64,000 nt of DNA. Origin: Chloroflexi bacterium AL-N1 (GTDB lineage: Bacteria > Chloroflexota > Chloroflexia > Chloroflexales > Roseiflexaceae). Positions 53,717 through 60,833 of this stretch are shown here, piece after piece. Below the pieces are notes generated by a model. It ran no database searches, was not told the DNA's origin, and was given only the letters and a program-made list of their open reading frames with translations. The DNA is taken from NCBI GenBank assembly GCA_013122435.1, contig WYDT01000022.1, positions 58,643 to 122,642 of the forward strand, read 5' to 3'. Numbering within the stretch: position 1 is the first letter of the stretch; each line of letters begins with the position of its first letter. Both the position numbers and the translations under genes were made by a program.

Positions 53717-53913
53717 TTATACGACAAAATAGCGAAGCGATTAGAATAAGGCTGCATATGTCTCAATATGCTCTGTGGCGACAGCCATGCCGAAGACAGC
53801 ATGGCTCTGCACGCCTAGTATAAAGGCACGTTCAGGCATGGAGTGGTTCTCTGTCACCGTGCAAATCGCTTGGGTAAGTGCAGCAGCAGTGAAACGGCGT
53901 TGCGGGATTGGTT

Positions 53914-54018
53914 ATGGAAGCAAGTGGAAGACCAGAAGCAATACCATTGCTGTTCAGTGGTGTATTATTGCTACTCGCAGGTGCGCTTGGATGGACGAAA
54001 ATGAGGGTTAGGGGTTAA
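53914..54018 (+). pseudogene. Possible C-terminal anchor remnant
   Basis: A 34-codon frame, EASGRPEAIPLLFSGVLLLL then AGALGWTKMRVRG, looks like a hydrophobic cell-wall or membrane anchor tail with basic end, the kind found at the C-terminus of surface proteins. The upstream sequence is broken in that frame. The end is fused to a GGGTTAGGGGTTAA repeat tract (54004-54018). It may be a fragment of a lost gene. Confidence 0.25.
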
Positions 54019-54208
54019 GGGTTAGGGATTAGTGAGTTATGATGGCAGTAGATGATGCTATTAAAGTGTTGGACAATCTCAAAGCTGAGAATTTTTCGTT
54101 TTTTAAGAGATAGGTTATTAAGAAATCGAGACTGATGAGTGACGTTTTAGGCAAGAAGCCCCTGTGCGCCGATTAAACCATTGTTAGGCCACAAAGCTAG
54201 GAGACCAT
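54003..54208. repeat. GGGTTAG tract and gene-free spacer before methyltransferase
   Basis: GGGTTAGGGGTTAAGGGTTAGG (in two adjoining parts, 54004-54025) is the longest example of a degenerate tract that also occurs at 33818, 37127, 41143 and 46888. After it the base composition falls (TTTTTCGTTTTTTAAGAG) and a GTTAGGC heptamer ends at 54189, 20 bases before the methyltransferase start. Confidence 0.5.
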
Positions 54209-54919
54209 ATGCAACCGGAAGAACTGAAAGCGACGTTTGATCAGCAGGCATCAGGCTACGATAAGCAGTCAGCAAAGATTGCACCAATACACGATGGGCT
54301 TTACTTTCTCCTTGAGGCAGTATTTTCCGACCTGCCGAGCGAAGCGAGTGTTTTGTGTGTGGGTGTTGGAACTGGTGCAGAATTGGTTCATCTTGCTCAG
54401 AAGTCTCCCCTGTGGAACTTTACCGCAGTGGATCCTTCGGGAGCGATGCTCGAAGTATGTCGTGCTAAAGCAGAGGAAATGGGCTTTGTTGAGCGCTGTC
54501 ATTTCCATGAAGGTTACGTAGAGTCGCTTCCCGTCAAAGGTGTATACGACGCGGCCACTTGTTTTCTGGTTTCACAATTCATTCTTGAGCAAGAAACCCG
54601 CTCTGCTTTTTTTCATAGTATGGCCCAGAGGCTTAAGCCAGGAGGAATCTTGGCAAACTCTGATTTGGCCTCAGATGTGGGCTCAAAAGTTTACGAAGAA
54701 CTTCTTAAGGATTGGTTGTATATGATGACGGCTGCGGATGTTACACCAGAAAAGCTAGCGCAAATGCGCGTTACATACGACAAACATGTTTCGATTCTGC
54801 CGCCAATGACAGTTGCAGCAATAATTGAGTCTGGTGGATTTGAAACACCGATACCGTTTTTCCAGGCAGGTCTCATGCACGCTTGGCATGCCAAGCGTGC
54901 ATCAAGTATCGATGAATGA
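54209..54919 (+). CDS. Class I SAM-dependent methyltransferase, likely acquired
   Basis: A 236-aa methyltransferase. N-terminal FDQQASGYDKQSAKIAPIHD, motif I VLCVGVGTGAELVHLAQ, acidic FTAVDPSGAMLEVC, motif III LKPGGILANSDLASD. It is close in style to methyltransferases of gammaproteobacteria that often ride in integron or genomic-island cassettes. Its base composition is lower in G+C than its neighbours, and a GTTAGGC heptamer sits 20 bases before its ATG. ATG 54209 has TAGGAG upstream. The substrate is unknown; it might modify a small molecule such as trans-aconitate or an antibiotic. Confidence 0.8.
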   Translation: MQPEELKATFDQQASGYDKQSAKIAPIHDGLYFLLEAVFSDLPSEASVLCVGVGTGAELVHLAQKSPLWNFTAVDPSGAMLEVCRAKAEEMGFVERCHFHEGYVESLPVKGVYDAATCFLVSQFILEQETRSAFFHSMAQRLKPGGILANSDLASDVGSKVYEELLKDWLYMMTAADVTPEKLAQMRVTYDKHVSILPPMTVAAIIESGGFETPIPFFQAGLMHAWHAKRASSIDE

Positions 54920-55019
54920 GCATTGCCAGTTTTTATAAGTTAAAAAATTTGTTGGTGTCTGTGACAAAAGAGTCTCATAGCAACACAATTACTCGCTATT
55001 AAAATAGTCAAGGTACAAA

Positions 55020-55569
55020 ACCAGGACACATGTCCTGATCGTTGGCGGCACCGGCATGCTCCGCCACGTAACCCTGCACCTGGCTACCCAATACACCACC
55101 GTTTCGATGGTCGCACGTACGCAGCGACGACTGGAAACCCTTTCTCAGGAGATCAGTGCCAACAACGGGTATCTGCATGACTACCGCGACACGACGGCCC
55201 TGCAAACACAGTTGCAGAGTGCAGCAGGTTGGGACGGTTACGTTAATCGTCTGTTGGATTCATTCTGTGGCGCCGGAAGCGCCTTTCGTCGTTGCTGAAA
55301 CTGTTGGAAAGGGAACGTCGTTCTGTCACTACATTGACATTGTGGGCAGTGCCGATGCAGACCCTTCGCAGGCAACGCTTGGGCGCATTGCCCGTCTTCA
55401 GCATATTCCTATGATTACATACCAACGCGTTATCCTTGGTTTTGTCCAGGAACAAGGCTATTCACACTGACTGACTGATGATGAAATCAGCGAGGGAGTG
55501 CTCAACGCAATAGCATATGACGAGAGAGAATATGTTGGAACCATGCATCCCTGGTCAGCAAAACCATAA
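55020..55569 (+). pseudogene. SDR-like dehydrogenase pseudogene
   Basis: The N-terminal part HVLIVGGTGMLRHVTLHLAT carries a Rossmann glycine loop, followed by VSMVARTQRRLETLSQEI and DYRDTTALQTQLQSA. Near 55235-55250 the frame shifts: VCWIHSVAPEAPFVVAETVG continues in another frame, then IDIVGSADADPS and YQRVILGFVQEQG. A TGA at 55468-55470 stands where the family has Trp (H-stop-LTDDEISEGVL), and the gene ends at 55569. There is no good start codon at the front. So at least one frameshift, one nonsense mutation and a lost start are present. Confidence 0.75.
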
Positions 55570-55719
55570 CCACGATCTCAGGCAGCATGAAATAATGGTA
55601 ACTTTCCAGCCATCTGCTTGTTTGTCTCCTTTGATCCAGAAGAGATTCGTATTATCGTCTCCAGCGGCCTCAAAATCCCATAGCCACAACCATAAAAAAC
55701 CACATGTTGGAAATCCCAT

Positions 55720-55773
55720 TTGACGAACCTCTGTTCACATGGCTATAATAGTTGCATCTGCAAAAAGTCGCAA
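55720..55773 (+). promoter_or_regulatory. Promoter and candidate operator of the Fur/nikel operon
   Basis: TTGACG (55720-55725), an 18-base spacer and TATAAT (55744-55749) make a strong sigma-70 promoter. Just after the -10 box stand three half-sites, TTGC (55752), GCAA (55760) and GCAA (55770); the first two are a perfect inverted repeat TTGC-ATCT-GCAA over the likely transcription start. Fur-family regulators such as Nur bind TTGC...GCAA-type boxes, so autoregulation by the encoded protein is plausible. Confidence 0.6.
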
Positions 55774-55791
55774 TAACAACAGGTAGCACGT

Positions 55792-56223
55792 ATGCCCCAC
55801 TGTACAACCATGATCGAAACGCTACGCCAGCGTGGCCACCGGGTCACCCCACAACGCGAGATGATCATCGAAGCACTCACCCATGGTGGAGACCATGTGA
55901 CAGTGGAAAACATCTTTGCAACCGTACAAACACGATCACACGCAGTCAACATCGCCACGATTTACCGAACAGTCGAGTTCCTGGTCAAAGAGGGGTTAGT
56001 GACCCGCAACGATTTAGGCGGCGACCAGATTGTCTACACCACCAGATACCATGGTCCGCACGTCCATCTTGTGTGCCGCCAATGTAAGAAGAGTGTCGAA
56101 GCGACATCTGCATCACTACGCCATTTGTCGAAACAGTTGGAGGAACAATACGGATTTCACACTGATATTGATCATCTTTCTCTTTTTGGTCTCTGTGCTG
56201 AATGTCAGCAGAAACATCCATAA
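55792..56223 (+). CDS. Fur-family metal regulator (Zur/Nur-like)
   Basis: A 143-aa regulator. Winged helix GHRVTPQREMIIEALTHGGD with TVENIFATVQ and NIATIYRTVEFL as recognition region; dimerisation domain with HGPHVHLVCRQCKK and a second Cys pair FGLCAECQQ, which together form the structural zinc site. The regulatory His-rich site (YHGPHVH) is present. It heads an operon with an ECF nickel/cobalt transporter, so a nickel or cobalt sensor (Nur-like) is more likely than an iron sensor; Zur is an alternative. ATG 55792 follows CAACAGGTAGCAC. Confidence 0.88.
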   Translation: MPHCTTMIETLRQRGHRVTPQREMIIEALTHGGDHVTVENIFATVQTRSHAVNIATIYRTVEFLVKEGLVTRNDLGGDQIVYTTRYHGPHVHLVCRQCKKSVEATSASLRHLSKQLEEQYGFHTDIDHLSLFGLCAECQQKHP

Positions 56224-56245
56224 TCTAGTTAAGGAGAAACCCGTA

Positions 56246-57178
56246 GTGGGGTTCAAACAAATGCTTCCAGACCGTCATGTTGTTAGCGACATGCGCTGGT
56301 CAGTGCGGTTCAGTTTGGCAATTATTGTACTGGTGGTGTTGGCTGGTTGTGGCAACACACCAACCGCCGAGGCACCACCACCCGACACCGAAAGTGCAGC
56401 AGCAGACACAGCACCACCTGGCACCGAAAGTGAGCCAGCAGAACCAACGGTTGATGCTGAGGGCGGCGAAGGTACATTACAACTGCGTGCTAACGGTGAG
56501 GATTTTGTACGACAGGGCTTTGTCACCGCAGATGGTTGGAATATCACCTTTGATAACGTCTATGTCACATTGGCTAATATCACGGCCTACCAAGCCGACC
56601 CACCGTTTGATGCAGATGCCGGTGGACAGCCAGAGGCAGAGGTGAATGTGACCGCTGACCAGACCTACACGGTCGATCTGGCGGAGGGTGACGAAAATGC
56701 CGAGACGATTTTGATCGATGAATTGACTGCACCAGCAGGCCGCTACAATGCCATTTCGTGGGAGATGGTGCCGGCGGCAGACGGCCCATCCAGCGGTGCC
56801 GTCATCACCATGATTGGTACTGCCGAGCGGGATGGCGAAACGATTAACTTTACCATCCAACTTGACCGCGAGAGTACCGAGACCTGTGGCGATTTTGTTG
56901 GTGATGAACGCAAGGGTATTCTGGAGGCTGATGCGACCGCTGACCTCGAAGCGACCTTTCACTTTGACCATATCTTCGGCGACGGTGAGGCAGCCCCCGA
57001 TGATGAAATCAACACGGGCGCACTTGGGTTTGACCCGTTCGCAGCACTGGCAGAAGGCGGTACCCTTGTAGCCGATCCGGCAACACTGCAGGCAGAGCTT
57101 TCCGCTGAAGACTACGAACAACTGCAACAGAAGCATCTCGCACATGTTGGAGAAGGTCACTGCAACACTTCCGAATAG
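56246..57178 (+). CDS. Lipoprotein of a metal-uptake operon
   Basis: A 310-aa lipoprotein. The signal region RWSVRFSLAIIVLVVLAGC has its lipobox Cys, then a Pro/Glu/Thr-rich linker and a beta-rich domain (TLQLRANGEDFVRQGFVTAD, WNITFDNVYVTLANITAYQA). Acidic patches and the C-terminal EGHCNTSE might bind a metal. It resembles DUF4382-like proteins but I am not certain. GTG 56246 is chosen because AAGGAG lies nine bases upstream; ATGs at 56261 and 56291 are alternatives. It is placed between the Fur gene and the transporter genes, so an extracellular metal-capture role is a reasonable inference. Confidence 0.65.
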   Translation: MGFKQMLPDRHVVSDMRWSVRFSLAIIVLVVLAGCGNTPTAEAPPPDTESAAADTAPPGTESEPAEPTVDAEGGEGTLQLRANGEDFVRQGFVTADGWNITFDNVYVTLANITAYQADPPFDADAGGQPEAEVNVTADQTYTVDLAEGDENAETILIDELTAPAGRYNAISWEMVPAADGPSSGAVITMIGTAERDGETINFTIQLDRESTETCGDFVGDERKGILEADATADLEATFHFDHIFGDGEAAPDDEINTGALGFDPFAALAEGGTLVADPATLQAELSAEDYEQLQQKHLAHVGEGHCNTSE

Positions 57179-57192
57179 ATAATTCGCACGTC

Positions 57193-57216
57193 GTGCTCCG
57201 CAATCTGTCGGAGCAC
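57193..57216 (+). terminator. Hairpin between lipoprotein and nikL-like genes
   Basis: GTGCTCCG / CGGAGCAC, a perfect 8-bp stem with an 8-base loop, 15 bases after the lipoprotein stop and 28 before the next start. It has no T tract, so partial attenuation or mRNA stabilisation is more likely than full termination. Confidence 0.5.
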
Positions 57217-57244
57217 GCTCCCTGGTAACCAGAAAGTAGCAACT

Positions 57245-57712
57245 ATGAACAAGTGGGTTCTTCGTATTCCCATCATCGGTTTGCTCTCCCTTGTATTCCT
57301 ATCTTCTGTATCAGCGCATGGCGTTGAGATCAGCTATACCGCCACCGAAGCTATCGTGGTCGAGATCAACGCTGCGTTTGATACAGGCGAACCGATGGCC
57401 GAGGCCCAGGTCGCAGTGTATGCCCCCAACGATGTCGCCGAACCATGGATGACAGGGACTGCCGATGAGGACGGGTTATTTACCTTCATTCCCGATCCCG
57501 ACATTCCTGGAACGTGGGAAGTTGTGGTGCGGCAATCAGGCCATGGCGACACGGTGTATGTCACCATCGATGCCGACGAGACTGGCAACACCGTTGTTGA
57601 TGCAAGCGGGACCAGCAACCCCTACACCCCCGCGCAGATGATCATGATGGGCGCATCGGTGGTCTGGGGATGTGTCGGAACAGCGCTCTATTTTATCAGC
57701 AGGAGGGGCTAA
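57245..57712 (+). CDS. NikL/CbiL-like ECF accessory protein
   Basis: A 155-aa protein with an N-terminal signal/anchor (RIPIIGLLSLVFLSSVSA, then AHG), an extracytoplasmic Ig-like domain (VVEINAAFDTGEPMAEAQVA, GTADEDGLFTFIPD, WEVVVRQSGHGDTVYV) and a C-terminal membrane helix (MIMMGASVVWGCVGTALYFI). This two-anchor layout matches the NikL/DUF4198-type accessory subunit of nickel ECF transporters. ATG 57245 with AGAAAGTAGCAACT upstream. It overlaps the NikM gene by one base (TAATG). Confidence 0.75.
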   Translation: MNKWVLRIPIIGLLSLVFLSSVSAHGVEISYTATEAIVVEINAAFDTGEPMAEAQVAVYAPNDVAEPWMTGTADEDGLFTFIPDPDIPGTWEVVVRQSGHGDTVYVTIDADETGNTVVDASGTSNPYTPAQMIMMGASVVWGCVGTALYFISRRG

Positions 57713-58422
57713 TGCATATTTCTGATGGAGTTCTTCCAGTCGCCGTATGTGCCGCCGGATACGCCACCGCTGCACTTGGCACGTGGTATTCGCTGCACAA
57801 CATCAACAAGCAGGAAGTCCCGCAGGAAGGCATTCCCAAGGCATCGCTACTGGCTGCCGGGTTCTTTGTCATTTCGTGGATTCACATCCCCATCCCGCCC
57901 ACATCGGTCCATCTGCTGCTCAACGGTCTCATTGGTGCAGTGCTGGGCTTCTATGCCTTTCCGGCGATTTTGATCGCGCTATTCTTTCAAGCAGTCATGT
58001 TTCAACACGGCGGCCTCACCACGCTGGGCGTAAATGCAACTATTATCGGCGGCTCGGCAATGCTGGCCCATCTAATCTTCCAAAGCGCCAAACGTATGCG
58101 TATCGCGCAGCCAGAAAAACGGGTCGGGACGGCCATTACGGGGTTTGTGGCGGGCGCAGGTACGATTGGTGTGGCAGCCCTGATGTTGTTCACCGTGCTC
58201 ATCCTTTCGCTCTCGTCCGCCATCGATCCCGCCGCCGAACGTGCTGCTATCTCGGTGGCCGTACTAGCCTATGTACCGATGATGTTTATCGAGGGAATCT
58301 TTACCACGATGATCTTTCTGTTTCTCTTGCGTGTGAAACCAGCCCTACTTGGCTTTACTGCAACACGCACTCTGGCCGTCGCTCCTGAACCAATCCGCAA
58401 GAATGTCACGGAACAACAATGA
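57712..58422 (+). CDS. ECF transporter substrate-binding subunit NikM/CbiM
   Basis: A 236-aa S-component with about six helices. The start MHISDGVLP is the hallmark of CbiM/NikM: the free N-terminus with Met1-His2 coordinates Ni2+ or Co2+. Later motifs SWIHIPIPPTSVHLLLNGLI and AVMFQHGGLTTLGVNA also carry metal-ligand His residues. ATG 57712 is exactly placed after AGGAGG. The C-terminus overlaps the CbiQ start by four bases. The NikL neighbour and a Fur-type regulator favour nickel, but cobalt is possible. Confidence 0.93.
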   Translation: MHISDGVLPVAVCAAGYATAALGTWYSLHNINKQEVPQEGIPKASLLAAGFFVISWIHIPIPPTSVHLLLNGLIGAVLGFYAFPAILIALFFQAVMFQHGGLTTLGVNATIIGGSAMLAHLIFQSAKRMRIAQPEKRVGTAITGFVAGAGTIGVAALMLFTVLILSLSSAIDPAAERAAISVAVLAYVPMMFIEGIFTTMIFLFLLRVKPALLGFTATRTLAVAPEPIRKNVTEQQ

Positions 58423-59186
58423 AATTCTGGCTCGACGAATATGCAACACTTGACTCCCCCCTACACCGCTGGGAGCCATGCTACAAACTCATCGCATTAC
58501 TTACGCTCATCTTTGCATTTGCGTTTGTGACCAATCTCTGGTTGATACCGGCGATGGTGCTTGTCACAGGCGTCATCTTTGCAATGTCACGACTGCCCTT
58601 GGGCTTTCTCATTTCACGGCTGCGCTATCCAGGGGCCTTCCTCCTGATGATCGTGTTGATCGTCCCCTTTCTGTCGGGACAAACCGCGCTCTTCGCCATC
58701 GGGCCGCTCACGATGCACACCGAAGGCGTTCTGCTGGCAATCATGATCATCGCCCGTTTTAGCACCATCCTGACCGTGAGTCTGGTGCTGTTTGGGACCA
58801 GTCCGTTTCTGCACACGGTACGCGCCATGTACACGCTCGGTCTGCCAGGCATTCTGACCGACATGGTGCTGTTCTTCTACCGCTACCTGAGCGATCTGGC
58901 CGAGAGTCTGGCGACCATGCAGCGGGCCATGCGACTCCGTGGCTTCCAACTCCAGCGGCTCAACCAGCAGAATCTGGGGCAACTGGCGGCACTCGCCGGC
59001 ACCATGCTCATCCGTAGCCAGGAACAATCCGAGCGGGTGTACCATGCGATGCTGCTGCGTGGCTATGGCAAGGCACCCCGCCCACGCGACGGCTTCGATC
59101 TGCGCTCCAACGATGCACTAGCGCTCTACGGCATCCTGATGATCGCCGCGACGATTGTAAGTGCAAATATTGTTTTGACCACTTAA
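58419..59186 (+). CDS. cbiQ: ECF transporter T-component CbiQ
   Basis: A 255-aa membrane protein. N-terminal FWLDEYATLDSPLHRWEPCY, several helices, then the cytoplasmic coupling helices with MRLRGFQ and MLLRGYGKAP (the paired 'A-R-G' type motifs that dock into the ATPases). It links the S-component to the ATPase. ATG overlaps the NikM stop in an ATGA. Confidence 0.9.
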   Translation: MKFWLDEYATLDSPLHRWEPCYKLIALLTLIFAFAFVTNLWLIPAMVLVTGVIFAMSRLPLGFLISRLRYPGAFLLMIVLIVPFLSGQTALFAIGPLTMHTEGVLLAIMIIARFSTILTVSLVLFGTSPFLHTVRAMYTLGLPGILTDMVLFFYRYLSDLAESLATMQRAMRLRGFQLQRLNQQNLGQLAALAGTMLIRSQEQSERVYHAMLLRGYGKAPRPRDGFDLRSNDALALYGILMIAATIVSANIVLTT

Positions 59187-59213
59187 ACCACTGAATAAGG
59201 ATAGAACCAAAAC

Positions 59214-59972
59214 ATGCACAATCAGCACAACGGGACGGAAGCAGCGCTCACGATTAGCAGCGTTCATTTTGACTATCCCAATCAACCAGGAATTCTCAAC
59301 AACATCCAGGTGCAGATCGCAGCCGACGAGCGTATCGGTCTGATCGGACCTAACGGCAGTGGCAAGACCACGCTGTTCCTCACGATCTGTGGCATCCTCA
59401 GACCGACCGCAGGCGCAGTGCACCTGTTTGGTGAGACGGTGAAGGTCGGCGGCTTTCGACCGGAGATCGGGTTTGTGTTTCAAAACCCCAACGACCAACT
59501 TTTCTGCCCATCGGTGCAGGAGGATGTGGCTTTTGGCCCGACCAACATGGGGCTGCCGCAGGATGAGGTCACCACCCGCGTTGAGGCTGCCATGGCAACG
59601 ACGGGGGTCAGCCATCTGGCCCAGCGTGCCCCGCACCATCTTTCGGGTGGGGAAAAGCGTATGGTAGCGATTGCGAGCGTGTTGGCGATGCACCCACGCC
59701 TTATTATTTATGATGAACCGGAGGCCAATCTCGATAGCGTAGCGCGTCGGCGGCTGATTCACTTTCTCCAGGCGTCCCAGGAAACCCTGATCCTTTCTTC
59801 CCACGATCTGGAGTTTGTGCTCGAAGTCTGTAGTCGCGTGATTATGATCCACAAGGGCCAGATCGTGGCCGATGGGTTGCCACGGGATGTGATGGGTGAC
59901 GCGGCGTTGATGGAGCAGTACGGACTGGAACGGCCCTACTCGCTGATAGCAGAACAGACGGCCCATACCTGA
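59214..59972 (+). CDS. cbiO: ECF transporter ATPase CbiO
   Basis: A 252-aa ABC ATPase. Walker A GPNGSGKTTLFLTI, Q-loop FVFQNPNDQLFCPSVQEDVA (typical of ECF ATPases), signature HHLSGGEKRMVAIASV, Walker B LIIYDEPEANLD and H-loop LILSSHDLEFVL. Only one ATPase gene is present, so the complex probably uses a homodimer. ATG 59214 has AAGGATAGAACC upstream, 27 bases after the CbiQ stop. Last gene of the transporter operon. Confidence 0.93.
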   Translation: MHNQHNGTEAALTISSVHFDYPNQPGILNNIQVQIAADERIGLIGPNGSGKTTLFLTICGILRPTAGAVHLFGETVKVGGFRPEIGFVFQNPNDQLFCPSVQEDVAFGPTNMGLPQDEVTTRVEAAMATTGVSHLAQRAPHHLSGGEKRMVAIASVLAMHPRLIIYDEPEANLDSVARRRLIHFLQASQETLILSSHDLEFVLEVCSRVIMIHKGQIVADGLPRDVMGDAALMEQYGLERPYSLIAEQTAHT

Positions 59973-60030
59973 ATCCCTGGTAATGTGCTATAGGCTATGG
60001 TATACTCCATCTGGATATATGGCATACTTC

Positions 60031-60110
60031 AGAAAGGAGGTGCATCTATGAATATTACCCATCACAGAGAGGAATGCACCTCACGGTTGAATATACTCCT
60101 TTTTTCCTGA
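60031..60110 (+). promoter_or_regulatory. Leader ORF with SD-sequestering hairpin
   Basis: AGAAAGGAGGTG (60031-60042) is complementary to the 16S rRNA 3' end over 12 bases. An ATG at 60048 opens a 20-codon frame MNITHHREECTSRLNILLFS ending at 60110. GAGGTGCAT (60037-60045) pairs perfectly over 9 bp with ATGCACCTC (60074-60082), enclosing the start codon, so the same RNA can hide the ribosome-binding site. A peptide with adjacent His-His and Cys just after a nickel/cobalt operon is suggestive of a metal-responsive leader. No experiment supports it. Confidence 0.45.
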
Positions 60111-60143
60111 ATAGTGTATTCCCTTCTCACATTGCTTCGATTG

Positions 60144-60195
60144 GCGTTCCTGGAATGATGCATTCCGGGACATAAGCTATTGCAATCGGGAACGC
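60144..60195 (+). promoter_or_regulatory. Nested stem-loop upstream of DinB-like gene
   Basis: Outer stem GCGTTCC (60144-60150) / GGAACGC (60189-60195) encloses an inner hairpin GGAATG-ATG-CATTCC (60152-60166). It lies 40 bases before the DinB-like start and 35 bases after the leader ORF. It may be part of one structured 5' leader with the element at 60031-60110. Confidence 0.4.
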
Positions 60196-60233
60196 AGTGA
60201 TCACCACTGTGGAAACCAGGAAGGTACAACAGT

Positions 60234-60701
60234 ATGTCAATCTCACAAACACAACTCGCCCAGGAAATCATGGACGTTCTTGACGAGACGTTTGAGCAGC
60301 ATCACGGAATTTATCTGGACAAACATACATCACTCTTCGAGACTCTGGAAGAGATCGATCATCGTCAGGCATCGACACCGATAGGCGCGAAATGTGCTTC
60401 TATTGCCGCGCAGGTAGCACACATCACCTTTTATCTGGAGGTATTGGAGCGCGATATTCTTGCACAGGACAACAGCAACATTGATTGGGCTCATATCTGG
60501 CGTACGGTTCAGGAAGTGACACCTGCCGAATGGGAAGAACTTAAAACAAAGCTCAGAAACACCTATCATCGCATCATCACAACACTGCGTGACGTTTCCG
60601 TCTGGGAGAGCGACCCGCATCTGGCAAGTGCACTGGCGATAACTGTTCACACGGCCTATCACCTTGGCGAAATTCGTCAGGCGCTCTGTACGATCACCTA
60701 A
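60234..60701 (+). CDS. DinB-superfamily protein
   Basis: A 155-aa four-helix protein resembling the DinB/YfiT superfamily: helix 1 MDVLDETFEQHHGIYLDKHT, the His of AAQVAHITFYLEVLERDIL, and the C-terminal HTAYHLGEIRQAL pair that normally completes a three-His metal site. Such proteins are metal-dependent (Ni or Zn) enzymes, often thiol transferases. The position after a nickel/cobalt importer fits a metal-dependent role but is not proof. ATG 60234 with AGGAAGG upstream. Confidence 0.75.
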   Translation: MSISQTQLAQEIMDVLDETFEQHHGIYLDKHTSLFETLEEIDHRQASTPIGAKCASIAAQVAHITFYLEVLERDILAQDNSNIDWAHIWRTVQEVTPAEWEELKTKLRNTYHRIITTLRDVSVWESDPHLASALAITVHTAYHLGEIRQALCTIT

Positions 60702-60833
60702 TCACAATTGCATGCAGCGGCTGCGCTTTGTCATGAATACGCACCACTATCGCAGGTTCTTGTGCTACAATGTACGAAGCCGTAGCCGCAACCTTCTATA
60801 CCATTGTAGCCCTGGTGGAGCAAAACAAGCGAT

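Noticed and set aside
53775..54011. 78-codon frame after the universal stress gene
   Set aside because: No family resemblance and no ribosome-binding site; a different frame of the same DNA looks more like a gene remnant.
54040..54189. Complete integron attC site upstream of the methyltransferase
   Set aside because: Only the GTTAGGC arm is present; no complementary RYYYAAC arm or L-box pairing was found within 150 bases.
59118..59966. 282-codon frame antisense to cbiO
   Set aside because: The plus strand carries a complete ABC ATPase with all motifs; the antisense product has none.
60140..60233. Cobalamin riboswitch before the DinB-like gene
   Set aside because: CCACTGT and AGGAAGG recall parts of the B12 riboswitch, but the B12 box and the conserved core order are missing and the space is too short.
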